Source of the DNA: Entoloma clypeatum
Taxonomy: Eukaryota > Basidiomycota > Agaricomycetes > Agaricales > Entolomataceae
Direction of reading: 5' to 3'
NCBI GenBank assembly: GCA_963565915.1
Contig: OY751489.1
Coordinates: forward strand, 1,240,001 to 1,304,000
Length of the DNA: 64,000 nt
Shown here: positions 32,992 through 44,007 of the stretch, piece by piece
Layout: the number at the start of each line of letters is the position of its first letter
How positions within the stretch are numbered: position 1 is the stretch's first letter
The notes under the pieces: generated by a model
What the model saw: the letters and a program-made list of their open reading frames with translations, nothing else
Database searches by the model: none
Told to the model about the DNA's origin: nothing
Translations under genes and position numbers: made by a program

Positions 32992-35900
32992 CTAGATCTT
33001 GACTTCCAGGCGAGATATGATGTCGTCCGGGGTGTCCGTGAAATTCTCATATGGTTTAAATTCCAATCCTTCAAAGATGTTTGCGCGTAAGCGCCGGGGT
33101 GCATTCGGGTTTAATTTAAAGAAGTCCTCCACTGCTTCCTTGGCATGTTCTAGGTGATCCTCGGGTTCCCATGTGTTGTGGTCCTGAGTCAGACCCTCCC
33201 ATTGCACTAAATATTCCAGCTTCCCTCTCTTCAACCTTGAGTCAATAACTTTAGTGACATCGTACTCCTCTTCGCCATTGATAACTATCGGGTTTGGTGC
33301 CTGCACCCTTTGTGATATAAATAGTGGTTCTTTAAATAATCGGACCCGTGATACATTGATGACTGGGTGGATTTTCCAAGTTTTTGGTAATTTAAGTTCT
33401 ACAGCGTGTGACGAAATGATTTGGGTTATGGTATAGGGTCCAATCCATCGTTCGGCAAGTTTCTTTAAGGGTCGGTTCAACTTTAGGTCTTTAGTCGATA
33501 ACCAAACTTTGTCGCCAACTTTGTAAACTGGTGCATCACCCCGTTTCAGGTTCGCATACCGTTCCATCTCTTCTCGTGCTTTTACGAGCGCTGCTTCTGC
33601 CTCCTCATGAATCTTCTTCATTCGCTCTGCGAATTCTTTTGCCGGTTCTGACTTTTCTGCCCTCTGAGGTTCTACGCCCATCCTAGGGTTAAACCCATAA
33701 TTTACATAGAACAGTGAAAACTGAGTTGCCATGTGAATTTTATTATTATAGGCGAACTCCGCGGTTGCCATCCATTCGGGCCAATCTGTTTGCCGATGGG
33801 AAATAAATGATCTTAGATATTGCTCCAACTCCTGGTTGATGCGTTCTGTCTGTCCATCTGTTTGCGGATGATACGCCGTTGATAATTTAGTTGTGATCCC
33901 CAATATTTTATTTAGTTCCTTCATAAATATTGCCGCAAATTGTGGTCCTTGGTCTGATGTTAACGATTCCGGCAGTCCATGAAGTTTCCAGACTTTGTCC
34001 CAATATAGTTTAGCTAATCCCTCTGCTGAGACTTCATCGTGTGTTTTGATAAAGTGCGATTGCTTTGTCAATCTGCAAGCCACAACTAATACTGCATTGT
34101 ACCCCTGAGCTTCTGGAAGTCCTACAATAAAATCTGCTGTAACATGTTTCCATGGTCCTGCATGTTCTGTGTTTGCTTTTAATTTACCGGCTAGCAGTTG
34201 AGGCGCGTTTTTTGATCATTGACATCTGTCGCAGCCCTCGACGTATGCTTTGACCATGTTTGTAATACTAGGCCACCAATAATTATGTGTAACCAATTCC
34301 AGGGTCTTCCACTGCCCTGGGTGTCCTGCAACTGGGTTGTCGTGGTGTAATTTAATTATTTCCTCCCTGAGTTCCTGACTTTTTGGAACATAAACTTTTC
34401 CTCGATGTAACCAGAGTCCCTGCTCTTCGTGCCATTCATCTGCACGCAATGTTTTGGTATTTGTTTTTTTCAACTCTTCCACTGCTTTCAACACTTGTTC
34501 ATCAAACTCCTTGGCATCCCTGATGCGTTTTAATAGTTTACTTTCTTGTCCATCAATAAGTATGTGACCTCGATCCATTGCTCGCAAGTGGAAGTATTCA
34601 GGTTTTAATAATGTTACGTCTTCGTTGTCATTTTCCACCCCCTTTCTATGATCGACCCTTCTTGAAAGAGCATCCGCCTTTCCCATTGAGGTGCCAGCCT
34701 TGTGTATTAATTTGGAATTGAAATGTGTTAGATGCAACGCCCAGCGTGCTTGTCTGCGATTAAGCTTTCGTCCCTGCATGAAGTACTTGAGGTTTTTATG
34801 ATCGGTCCAGATCTCGACCTCATGTTTGGCTCCTTCAAGGTGGTGTCTCCATGCTTCCAGCGCTCGAATTATGCCCAGCATTTCTTTATCGTGTACGTCG
34901 TAATTTTGTTCCACGTCATTCAATCCTTTAGATAGAAAGGCACATGGCCTCCATTTCTCATCCTCGCATTCCATAGATAGAATTTGTCCCGTAGCAAAGT
35001 CCGATGCGTCTGATTCTACTCTCAACTTCCTATCCAGATCGGGAGATACTAATATAGGTGCTTCCGTAAATAATTTCTTTAGCATGTCAAACGCTTCCTC
35101 CTGTTCCTCTTTCCAATTCCAGATTGTTTCTTTTCTTGTTAATTTATGTAATGGTCCTGCTACTTTAGAGAAGTCTTTGACAAATCTTCGATAGAAATTG
35201 GCCAATCCTAGGAACGACTGGACTTCCTTGACTTTCGTTGGTCTCGGCCATTGTTTGATGGCGTCTACTTTTGAAGGATCCATTCGAATTCCGTCTTTCC
35301 CAATAATTAACCCTAAGAACTCCATCTCATCTCTGTCAAAGAAACATTTTCCTGGTTTTAAGAATAAGTTGTTTTCCCGTAATCTTTTTAGAATTTCCTC
35401 CACGATTTCACTGTGTCCTTTTTCTCCTTCAGTTGCTACCAATATATCGTCAATATAGATAACTACGTCTCCTTGATCAATCAAGTCTCTAAATATGTCG
35501 TTCATCATGGTTTGAAACGTGCTTGGGGAATTATTTAATCCGAAGAACATAACTGTTGGTTCGAAGGCTCCATCTGGGGTTGTAAATGCCGCTTTCCACT
35601 CGTCTCCTTCTTTGATGCGCACATTGTTATACCCCCATCTGAGGTCCATTTTGGTAAACTTTTTCTTTTCTTTTAATTTATCGATCAATTCCGGAATCAA
35701 CGGAAGTGGATAATTATTGCGAATGGTCCAGCTGTTAATATGTCGGTAATCCTGTACAATTCGTTTCTTTCCGTCTTTTTTGGGTATAAAGAATACTGGC
35801 GAAGTTTGTGGTGACTTGGTAGGTCGAATATATCCTTTGCATAATTGATCGTTTACAAATTCGGATACTTCTTTCCTTTCGTCTGGTGACAGGGGATAGA

Positions 35901-36930
35901 CCTTGGCCTTTTTTGGTACGAAATCCGGTTTTAAGTCTATAGCATGATCCCATGGTTTCCTGACTGGTAATCTCTCCGATGCTTTCTTTTCAAAGACTGA
36001 TAGATATTTGTGATATTTCCAGAGGACAACCTGTTCCGCCGGTACTTCATCTGAGGGTTCTCCCTTAGCTGCTCTGAGCATGTGGATCACCTCTTCCTCC
36101 ACTTCTTCTTCATTTCCTTCTACTACCTCTTCAATTCTTCCATCCCATCTGGTTCTTGCAGTTTTCTTTAAATAACGTGTTCGATGCATGCCGCATTCTT
36201 CTGGACATCTTGATAGTTTAATTTCCGCTTTTTCCCAATCGATCTCTGGATTATGGCATTTCAGCCAAGTATGTCCAATGATAATTTTAGCTTTTCCTAG
36301 GTTGCATGCTTCAAACGCTGCTATCTCCACATGTCCTTTATACCGCATAGCCATGACTGCTTCGTGCATGATTGAACCTCCTTGGTTAAGCGTGCCATCA
36401 ACGTTGTAGACCCGAATGGGGAAAGGTAGTTCCCTTAATTTAATGTTGTTCTTTTTGGCGAAGTCCAGATCTATGAACATCCCTGTCGCCCCTGAGTCTA
36501 ATAATGCTTCAACATCAAATGTGCGTTTGTCCTGCAACGTTTCCAGCATGATTTTCATCATAAGCTCCTTTTCCACAGAAGCGGATCGAATAAAAGATGG
36601 TTCCCCCATAGAGTCCATTTGCCTAGTTAAGTTATCTGATTCATCACAACAGGGAATTAAGCATTCATCTGTAGGGGACAAACCAAGCCTCGTTTCCGAG
36701 GGCTCCCCAATGATATAGTTTACAAGTGTATCTAAGTCCGATTCATCTGTGCTATTTTTTTGGGTTTTTACCTTTTTGGGTTTGTCCAATAGTATTTTAT
36801 TGTATGTAACTGCTGCATCCGTAAGCTTTTGAAACCAAGAATTTACAGTGTCTTTATGTATGTAAGAGTCTATAGGCAATTGTTCATATCGATTTGTCAG
36901 AGCCAGCGGGGGAATTACTGGTTGACGTTC
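32992..36930 (-). pseudogene. pol: Pol of element A (one premature TGA)
   Basis: A single minus-strand frame carries protease ([13 protein letters not shown]), reverse transcriptase ([20 protein letters not shown]), RNase H (ESDASDFATGQ), integrase zinc finger (LHHDNPVAGHPGQW...CDRCQ), integrase core (LTSDQGPQF, TERINQ) and a chromodomain (LEYLVQWEGLTQDHNTWE). One TGA at 34216-34218 follows CDRCQ, and reading continues in the same frame. The frame extends upstream of the first plausible Met into the end of gag. Together with the slippery site at 36933-36939, this points to -1 frameshifting from gag. The copy is otherwise complete. Confidence 0.92.
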
Positions 36931-37972
36931 ACAAAACCCTGCTGCCCTGCAGCTTGTCCATTGGGATTCAGCACAGGCGCGCTATTCACACCCATTTGTC
37001 CATTCGTAGCTTGATGTGCTTGACGCCTCGCGTTGATCTATCTCAAAATTTCCTCCTCCTCTTGTTCATTGATCTGTTTGATCATTGCTGCTTGTACCCT
37101 GCGCTGCAGCCATCTGCAATCTTGGGCAAAATGCCCCTGTCCGCCGCAGTTATAACAATTACCAGGAGCGCATCTTTGTTGTTGACCGTTTTGTTGTTGA
37201 GGATGGTACCCCCCATTCTGTTGTTGCCCAAAGGGCCTCTGTTGCTGCTGTTGTCCATATGCGGGCCGATTGCCCCATGTGTTACGTTGTTGTCCAAAGT
37301 TATTGCCAGTCCTCATGCCTGGTCTTGCTGCGAAGGTCTCTTCCGCTCTGCCGATTGCCAAAATTTCTTCACAGGTGCCCTGCACCATGGACTTTCTCCT
37401 CCCTTGCTGGAAGAGTTGTTGCATGATAGATTCCTTGGTGTTCCTTTCCAAAAGGGTTACACCGTGCCTTTCCTCGATCTTGCCCTTGATCACCAGGGTC
37501 CCGAATTGCGTAATCCAATCATCAGTCTTCATTGAACCTTGCTTAAAGCTCTCAATTTTGGATTGGGCCCATTCGATCTCAGTGGTGGGACGAAACCTCG
37601 TTGTGATTTCACTGACTAGCTCTCGGTACGTTGGCCAATCTTCTGATTCCATACATTGATTCAAACAGGTTTCCCCGTAAACTCCTGCTGTGGGACCATC
37701 CAATCGCGACCACACTGCAATGCACACTTCTTCTTCTCCATTGAATAGCTCTCGGTTGACCCTGAGCCATGTGAGCATCTTAGTCCACCATACTGTGAAT
37801 GTTGCTTTGGATCCATTGTATTTGCCGGGATCCACAGTGACTTCTAATTTCCTTCCATAATTGTTGTTTTGTGGGGGGGGGGGTGATTGAACAGTGGTAT
37901 CGGAGGTAAGGGTGATGGTGCATGGTGTTGTTCAAATTCTTCATCGAATTGGGCGTTGGTGCTTTTGGCCAT
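36915..37972 (-). pseudogene. gag: Gag of element A
   Basis: The reading frame opens at ATG 37970-37972 (MAKSTNAQFDEEFEQHH), passes a run of 11 C residues (37873-37883 on plus as G) that throws the frame, and continues as capsid (VDPGKYNGSKATFTVWW, ETCLNQCMES, TTRFRPTTEIEWAQ). A Gln-rich linker and a CCHC knuckle (CYNCGGQGHFAQDC) follow. A TAG at 37038-37040 stands where element B has CAG, and the original stop is TAA at 36915-36917. The homopolymer shift could be slippage, a sequencing artefact or real decay. Confidence 0.8.
36933..36939 (-). promoter_or_regulatory. Candidate -1 ribosomal frameshift heptamer
   Basis: Read on minus, GGGTTTT sits in the gag frame as G GGT TTT, 15 nt before the gag stop, and pol is open in the -1 frame across it. 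It is identical in element B at 58724-58730. It fits the X XXY YYZ pattern. No downstream pseudoknot was evaluated. Confidence 0.5.
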
Positions 37973-38547
37973 GATGGTGTGATGAGGGGGAGTGGTTGTT
38001 TTTTGAACAGTAGTACCTTGCGTCGGGCGCGCGACCCTGTTCTAACGCTTAGGCAAGAAAAAATCTAAAAGAAAAACCCAAAGAGCGATCTGTTTACCCA
38101 GGTAGCCGATTTACCCGAGCAAAGGAAGATCTAGGAAAAATGAAGTCCACGCGGTCAGATCCCCTACGCGCGCTGGACTGGTCGATATCCTAAAATAGGG
38201 TCGGGGGTTGGAACACCTTTTGCGATCTAGACGTGTACGGTCTGCTCTCTCCAACCGTCACACGTGCCAGCAGCTTCCCCGAAGGTTAGTTGCATCGGCC
38301 TTTGGTCACCTCGACACGGGACAGGCTCAACGTTTCCCTATGTGTCTCAAATGGCAACGCTAGATATAGTGGGTGCACCAAGCGTTTCTCTTCTTATCCC
38401 TGAAGTCCGGGAGATCCCCCTTAACGCTAGGGTCCGCATGTAATAACGAAGTGCGACTTTTAACGCAAAAGTGCGAAACAGCGGGGATAGTGATGATGGA
38501 GTGGGAAGTGTGTGTTTGGGCGGGCGAATAGAAAGAGCTTGTTCTTC

Positions 38548-38836
38548 TGTTGAGGCAACGCTAAGTCAAACGACGTCGCGAGCCCAAACTTAGGAATGAA
38601 GTGGAAAGATGATAAGAGAACTGTATTGCCAAGAGACCCAGCGGGAATCTCAAGAGAACAAGCTATTGAATACAAGTGAAAGTACCCTACTTATATATGT
38701 AAATTCCATGAGGCTGCGTTGTGGCAGTGTCATGCTGCGCGATAATGATAAGATGTCCTCATGTATGATATGATGTAGATAAGATAAGATCGAGATAAGA
38801 TAAGATAAAGTGAAAAGTGAAAATATGATCATAACA
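38548..38836 (-). repeat. 5' LTR of element A
   Basis: 289 bp, five CpG-site transitions from the 3' LTR. The stretch 37973-38547 is the untranslated leader. No clear tRNA primer site was identified. Confidence 0.93.
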
Positions 38837-40109
38837 CCGACTAGGTACTGCTCTGGATGTGTGACGGCCAAGATGGAACCCATGGCTGAAAGGAAGCGGC
38901 TGTTGGCTTTGAGCCAGGAGGTGGCACAGGATGATTCTGTCTTGTATGATTTCGAGATTTCTGGCCGCCCGGTGCTTGCCTGTAATAAGAAATGAGTTGA
39001 GATTGACCAAAAGAAGGGGGAGGAAGGAAACAAACAGAATGGCCTGCTTGGAACCAGCAGGAAGCGATGTCAACAATCCCTGGAACTAGGACTTCACCTG
39101 AGGTGAACAGGGTGGGATCACGTCTCCAGGGAGCGCGACAATTTGGGGCATTGCTGTCCTCACTACCCGGGCGGGAAGAACGGGTGGGTGGGGCCCAATG
39201 ACTGGTTTCAACATGGATCGGGTAGTTTTTCCGTTCCTCTCGCATAAGAGAATCCAGAACTGAAATTGAGGCAAGCCATTCATCCTTGAAAAAGGGATGA
39301 GATCCAGGAAGCATGAATGTTAATGGGGCACGTACATGCGCATCTCATGAGAGGGCATCCGGTAAATACCAGAGGATGATATTTCCATCGGCGTCAAGAA
39401 CTGTCATGGGGGTATTGACCTGAATGAAATCGTCATCATCGGACTGGAAGTCGGGGCCGGGAGGGAAAAGGAGATTGCGGGAGGTTTCTTGGGCCTCATC
39501 TCGGCCATCGCAGGCTTTTCCCAAGGTAGCGACATAGTCCGCCACCCTCCATGGGACCCGTTCTGAATGGGAAAAGGAGTGAGAATCAGCATGGTGTAAT
39601 ACAATAAGTCAGTCACTTTGATTCCTGAGGGCGATTGCCGCGATCTTGGCAATATGCTGACCATCCTCGATGCTCACATATGAGACATTGAGGGGCAGTG
39701 GGAGGTCGGGAAGTAGGGTGGGATCCGCCTCATGGTAGTGATGCTGGAAGAGATCATGGGTGTGCTTTGCAGCATGATATGCTTGATAAAATCGGGGGGA
39801 GAAGTCCTGATGGAGGGCAGATGGGTCTGCTCTGACTATTTCCCGAGCAGCAGGAAAGATTGTAAGGAGGCGTGGGTCCACTGCATCAAGCTCATCAGGG
39901 ATGGGGGTTTGGGGACCACTGTCTTCGGCAAGCATTTCCAGAACGACTGTTGCATCCTGCAGGTTTTGTCGATAGTCAATGGCGATGGAGAGGGTCTGCT
40001 GCTGTTCAAGGACATTCATGGATGCCCAGTTGTCCCCCATTGCTCTCTCGACAATGAGCTTGATGCCAGCATCAGAGGAATCGACTTTGATTAGGGGAAA
40101 ATATGACAT
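38837..40109 (-). pseudogene. TET/JBP-like dioxygenase, N-terminal exons
   Basis: Minus-strand exons are 39617-40109 (MSYFPLIKVDSSDAG onward), about 39345-39562, 39036-39284 and 38979 into the element A insertion. Introns of 54 nt (39563-39616) and 56 nt (38980-39035) have GT-AG ends. The second exon ends NIILWYLPDALS, then a TGA or frame slip at 39345. The third holds IVDIASCWFQAGH, recalling the Trp-Phe-Gln segment before the catalytic core in fungal TET/JBP proteins. The last reads SAMGSILAVTHPEQYLVG and continues exactly in frame with 32691 once the element and one CCGAC are removed. The gene sits tail-outward beside the KDZ accessory gene. Confidence 0.7.
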
Positions 40110-40725
40110 TGCGAGCCAGCAACATCAAGACCATAGCTGTCCCCATCATATACAGGCTTTTGATTTTCAGGTTCATGGCGATTGGATCAGCATGGCGATA
40201 AGACATGATCTCATGATGGATTCTGATCGGGACATGTCCGGGGCCGACGGGGGGATATGTTTCGCATCGGGAATGAGGGCGGTCATGTCGGCAACCAAAG
40301 TCGGGATATGAGTTCTCGGTGAAGTGAAGGAAATATTAATGGGATGTGTCTGGGGCTGACGGGGGATATATGTTATCTGGAAAATGCACTCCCTGCGATA
40401 TGGAATGAAAGTACTCAACACTTTGTTCCCAGTGGATGCACGACCTTATGGAAACAATTGGGCTGGCAGGGGATGCTCAGTCCCCTATGGCTCAGGCTTT
40501 CAAAGCAGTTTGTTTATTGGTATATACGGAGGCGAAGTTATACCAATAAAAAGATGAATATGCGTAGTAAAAAGAGGGGAAAAGCAATATTGGATGGGAA
40601 GATCAATTCAGTCTGGAAGACAGCGAGGGAGGAGGAGCGGGAGAGAGGATGATAGGACCCACTTTCTTCATGCCCTTCATGCTGTACAAAGTACCTGTCT
40701 TGAGACCTTGACCATCCCCTGCAAG
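40110..40725. repeat. Spacer with two GGGGCCGACGGGGG units
   Basis: Copies lie at 40230-40268 and 40350-40380. The second is part of a unit of about 130 bp shared with 30757-30900. No coding exon was identified, so the dioxygenase and accessory genes are probably separate. Confidence 0.45.
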
Positions 40726-43700
40726 TCACATGACAGTGGGCTGGGCCTCCACATCACCCACATGCGAGGCAGTCGCGACGTCCTCCGCGACAGTGGGCAG
40801 CAGAGAATTGCTGCTGCATCTGTCAGACTTCTTGCAAAGGAGTCGCGCGTTGTGCTTGTGGATCACCCGATAGTCGGGGGTCGTCTTCCGCTGACGAAGT
40901 TTGGCCAGCTGGTTCGCGACCTCAGGCTCATCTGCTCTCTCGATTTCTCGAGGTGTTTCGCGCTGTATATCTGATGCATCTGCGCTGTGGGATAGGCCTG
41001 GCATGGGTAGGGCCACTGGGGCCACAGCCGCAGGAGCCTCTGGACTTGGTGCAGGCACTCCACCCGGTGAAGATGGTGCAGGAGCTGATGAGCGAACGGG
41101 GTCATTCGAGACAACTGGCGGTGTGGGCGATCCAAGGGAGGGATTGTCGACATGCAGTGCTGCTGATGACGTTTCCCCAGGATCATTTGGGGGTGACCCC
41201 ATGACCACGTCGACGTTGGTTGCAATATTGAGCTCAGCCGGGGCAGAAAGTGGGGTCGGGGACTTGGGGCCGACAGGCAGAGTTTGGAGGATCATTGCTG
41301 CCAGCGTCCCACCTCTAGGAGGAGGGCCCAAATTGGAAGGGGACCCTCCATCTTGACTGCCAAAGCCCATGCAAGGCAATCTTGGAGACATGCCGATGTT
41401 GGTCGGAAGCTTCGGCAAGATGGCAGGCCCGACGGCCTGGCTTGGTCCAGTCGGAGATGACGCCGACGCCCCTCCCAGGCTACGAGTTGGCGATCTGGAG
41501 ACGATCGTAATGTCAGTCGCCATATTCACTGGCGCCGCCAGGGAGCGCGATCTTGACGCAGCGGGAAATGCTTGGGTGGCAGCTTGGGGGATAATGGGAG
41601 TTGGAGAGGTCCTTGCATTTTCGGGCTCCATAGAATCTGTGCCTGAACCAGCTTCAACATCACTGGGGAGGTTGACGTAGGCTTCCAGCAAGGGTGATGC
41701 ACGTGATGGTGGATGACCACTGGGAATTGTCGTCAACGGGGGGGTGGGAGTTGTGACAGCAGGACCAGCAAGTCAGGAAGCGATGAGCACTGGAATGCCC
41801 ATCACCGCGTTGGTGACGAAGGCTGTCAGGGAAGGTGATGTGGGCGGAGGCCCAGCGTTCATACCAGATGTACCTGGGACCCCTGTGACATTGCTTGGAG
41901 TTTTGAATACAGCTGATGTTGAAGGCGGGAGGAGGTTGGTCGCCGACAATGTGCCGTCAATCATCGGGACATCGGGGGATGGAGCCGCCACTCGAGAGAC
42001 AGTTGTTGTCTCTCGAGCCCCCTCAGGTGCCTGCCGTATTGTGTCCCAGACCTGAGCGATGACCCGTTTCATAGCCCTGTGTTCCCGATCTCTCTCCTCT
42101 GACCGACGCTGTCTTGCAATTCCTCAAGCAATTCATGATGTGCCTGTTGAAGATTCCCGACTACCTTCTCCCTGTCTTGAAGACAGTTGTCCAGTTCACA
42201 TACCGTCTTCTTCAATTCCGCAATCCTCTGGGTATTCATCTGCCATGGACCGGGCTTGGCCGATGCGCTCCGACGACGTTTCGGAGGGTCTGTCGGTTGT
42301 TTCCCATCATTGTCGTCGTTGCTGCCAGTCCTTATGCTCTCCTGCCTGACAGAGCACTTCCCTGAATCAAAATGTAAGCTGATGCCGGCTGTGATGAATG
42401 ACTGTACACACGAGGGTTTGGCTTGCTGCTGCTTGCCGCGCTCGATGCCCTCGACTTTCCATGACCCCCGACACTGCGACTCCAGGAGCGTCCACGTGGG
42501 TCGTTGATGGATTCCTTCAGCTCCACACCATCTGGAAGAAATTCAGAATCAAAGAATGATCTCGGGCTGTTCGTCAGCTTTGCCCAGGGTGGAGTGCATC
42601 CAGAGCCTGGATATCTAATGCCTTTTGCAATTGCTTTGTTCGGATGTCAGTGCTTCATTTCCAAAGGCCACTATAAGTGAATCGGCTCTCACCATAATGT
42701 GCCTTCATGAAGCATCTGACAATCTGTTTCTTATCATCCAATTTTGCCTGCAAACAGTCCGCGGGAATCTGAGGCTCTCCATGAGCATCCTGGTCAAACA
42801 CAATATCAGCCTTGTGTGTCAACAGTTTACCACCCCGCATCGGAATGATATTCTTCTCCCCATCGGCATTGGCAGCTGTTTCATCATCCGTGAGGTTGTT
42901 GCTGATGTACTCGTGCCATGCTACTTCACATCCCTTGACAGCATCCTTGTATTCTGGCAAGAACGCTTTCTTGCCACGTCCCAGACTGGCATTGTAGTCA
43001 AAACTATAATATATACATTGTTAGATTGTCCTTTGACAAATCTGGTTTACTCACTGTCCGGCACAAGCTTCATCATTCGTGTTCCAGTAACCCACCATAA
43101 CCGTACATCGTGCGCCCAGCTCGAAATACATTCAGCTTGTAAATTCCATGACCATTTTTGCAGCCTTCTTCTCTGCCATCCTTGTGCCCCCTGCTCAGCT
43201 GGCAAACATAAGAGAAAATCTTGGTCACACACTGCTTTCTCCTCTGCCTCGGAGGGCCCTTCCTAGTCCACTCATCCCGAGCAATCTCCAACTTTTCCCA
43301 TTCGTCCTTCAAGGTCGCTTCCGATTGCAGCCGGCTTTGAAGGGCACTCGACTCTTTCTTCCACAATCCAAGGAATCTCTTTTGCCCTCCGGGTCTCACC
43401 CCATGTTTCTCCAGAACCGTTCTGGTTATCTCAGCCTCCTTGTAATATGCGACCACTGTCTGAAGGCTGGGTCGATTTCCAGGTCCATATTGAAGCCTTT
43501 TTCCCACCCTTCGCTTCAGCCATTTTGCAAGCTTCTTCCAGAGGCCTTCTCTATCCCGAGGTTCTAGCTCCATCAGTCTTCTGACACCTTCCTCAAGAAT
43601 TCCCTTTCTGCCATCAGAATCACTTTCGAACCATCGGTCTTTCAGCTCTGCCACCGCCTCTAACTCTTCTCCAGTCCAGACTGGGGCACCTTGGGGAACA

Positions 43701-43852
43701 TTTGTCACATCCTGACCCTCAGCCTCCTCCTCTCCATCGCTCAGTTCATCACTGTCCTCCGATTGATCAGCAAGCGAGCTGTCAGTCCCATCTTGATCAA
43801 TATCATTGGAATCACTCTCCTCATCAATGATTGGGTTGTTCAACCGGGCCAT
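40726..43852 (-). pseudogene. KDZ-element accessory gene (acidic N terminus, coiled coil, Pro/Ser-rich tail)
   Basis: The minus-strand gene begins MARLNNPIIDEESDSND with a long acidic stretch. A conserved segment follows (WTGEELEAVAELKDRWFES, GLWKKLAKWLKRRVGKR, TVVAYYKEAEITRTVLEKHG). Spliced exons are 43233-43852, 43055-43181 and 42693-43003, with 51-nt introns at 43182-43232 and 43004-43054 and a 71-nt intron at 42622-42692. They read MVGYWNTNDEACAG to FDYN and on to FFDSEFLPDGVE. A coiled coil (RIAELKKTVCELDNCLQDRE) and a Pro/Ser-rich tail (to 40726) follow. Such proteins accompany KDZ transposases in Agaricomycetes; their role is unknown. Lesions are TGA at 43132-43134, a frameshift near 42117 and TGA at 41773-41775. 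The tail may belong to a separate gene. Confidence 0.6.
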
Positions 43853-44007
43853 TTGTGGGGGGTTTGTCCTTGTCAGGGGGAGGGGCTTTTCTGGTTGCCT
43901 GGCTCACCCTTCTTATACAGTTGTTAGCCGAAGATCAGACCCAATTTGCTAGTCAATATATTTATTTTCCCATCCTGTCAATCACCCAGATCTCCACCCC
44001 TCTCAAG
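43853..44007. promoter_or_regulatory. Divergent promoter region of the KDZ unit
   Basis: The 155 bp lie between the ATG of the minus-strand accessory gene and the ATG of the transposase. The region includes CTTATACAG and TATATTTATT. The short shared spacer suggests bidirectional control, but no specific element is identified. Confidence 0.3.

Larger units (their letters stand above)
32692..38836 (-). mobile_element. Full-length Ty3/gypsy chromovirus (element A) inside the TET/JBP gene
   Basis: The 6145-bp element is on the minus strand with 289-bp LTRs (TGTTGAGGC...ATCATAACA) and perfect target duplications CCGAC (32687-32691 and 38837-38841). Gag (37972 to 36915) is followed by pol (about 36930 to 32992). 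I count five LTR differences (about 98.3% identity), all CG to TG/CA changes. The insertion lies within an exon of the dioxygenase gene. Element B (54467-59962) is a decayed relative. Confidence 0.95.

Noticed and set aside
38650..39033. 127-codon minus-strand frame starting in the LTR of element A region
   Set aside because: Chimera of the dioxygenase exon and LTR sequence; only the part above 38837 is coding.
40901..41680. Plus-strand frames of 103-151 codons
   Set aside because: Reverse-complement shadows of the Pro/Ser-rich tail of the minus-strand accessory gene; Gly/Ala/Asp-rich without motifs.
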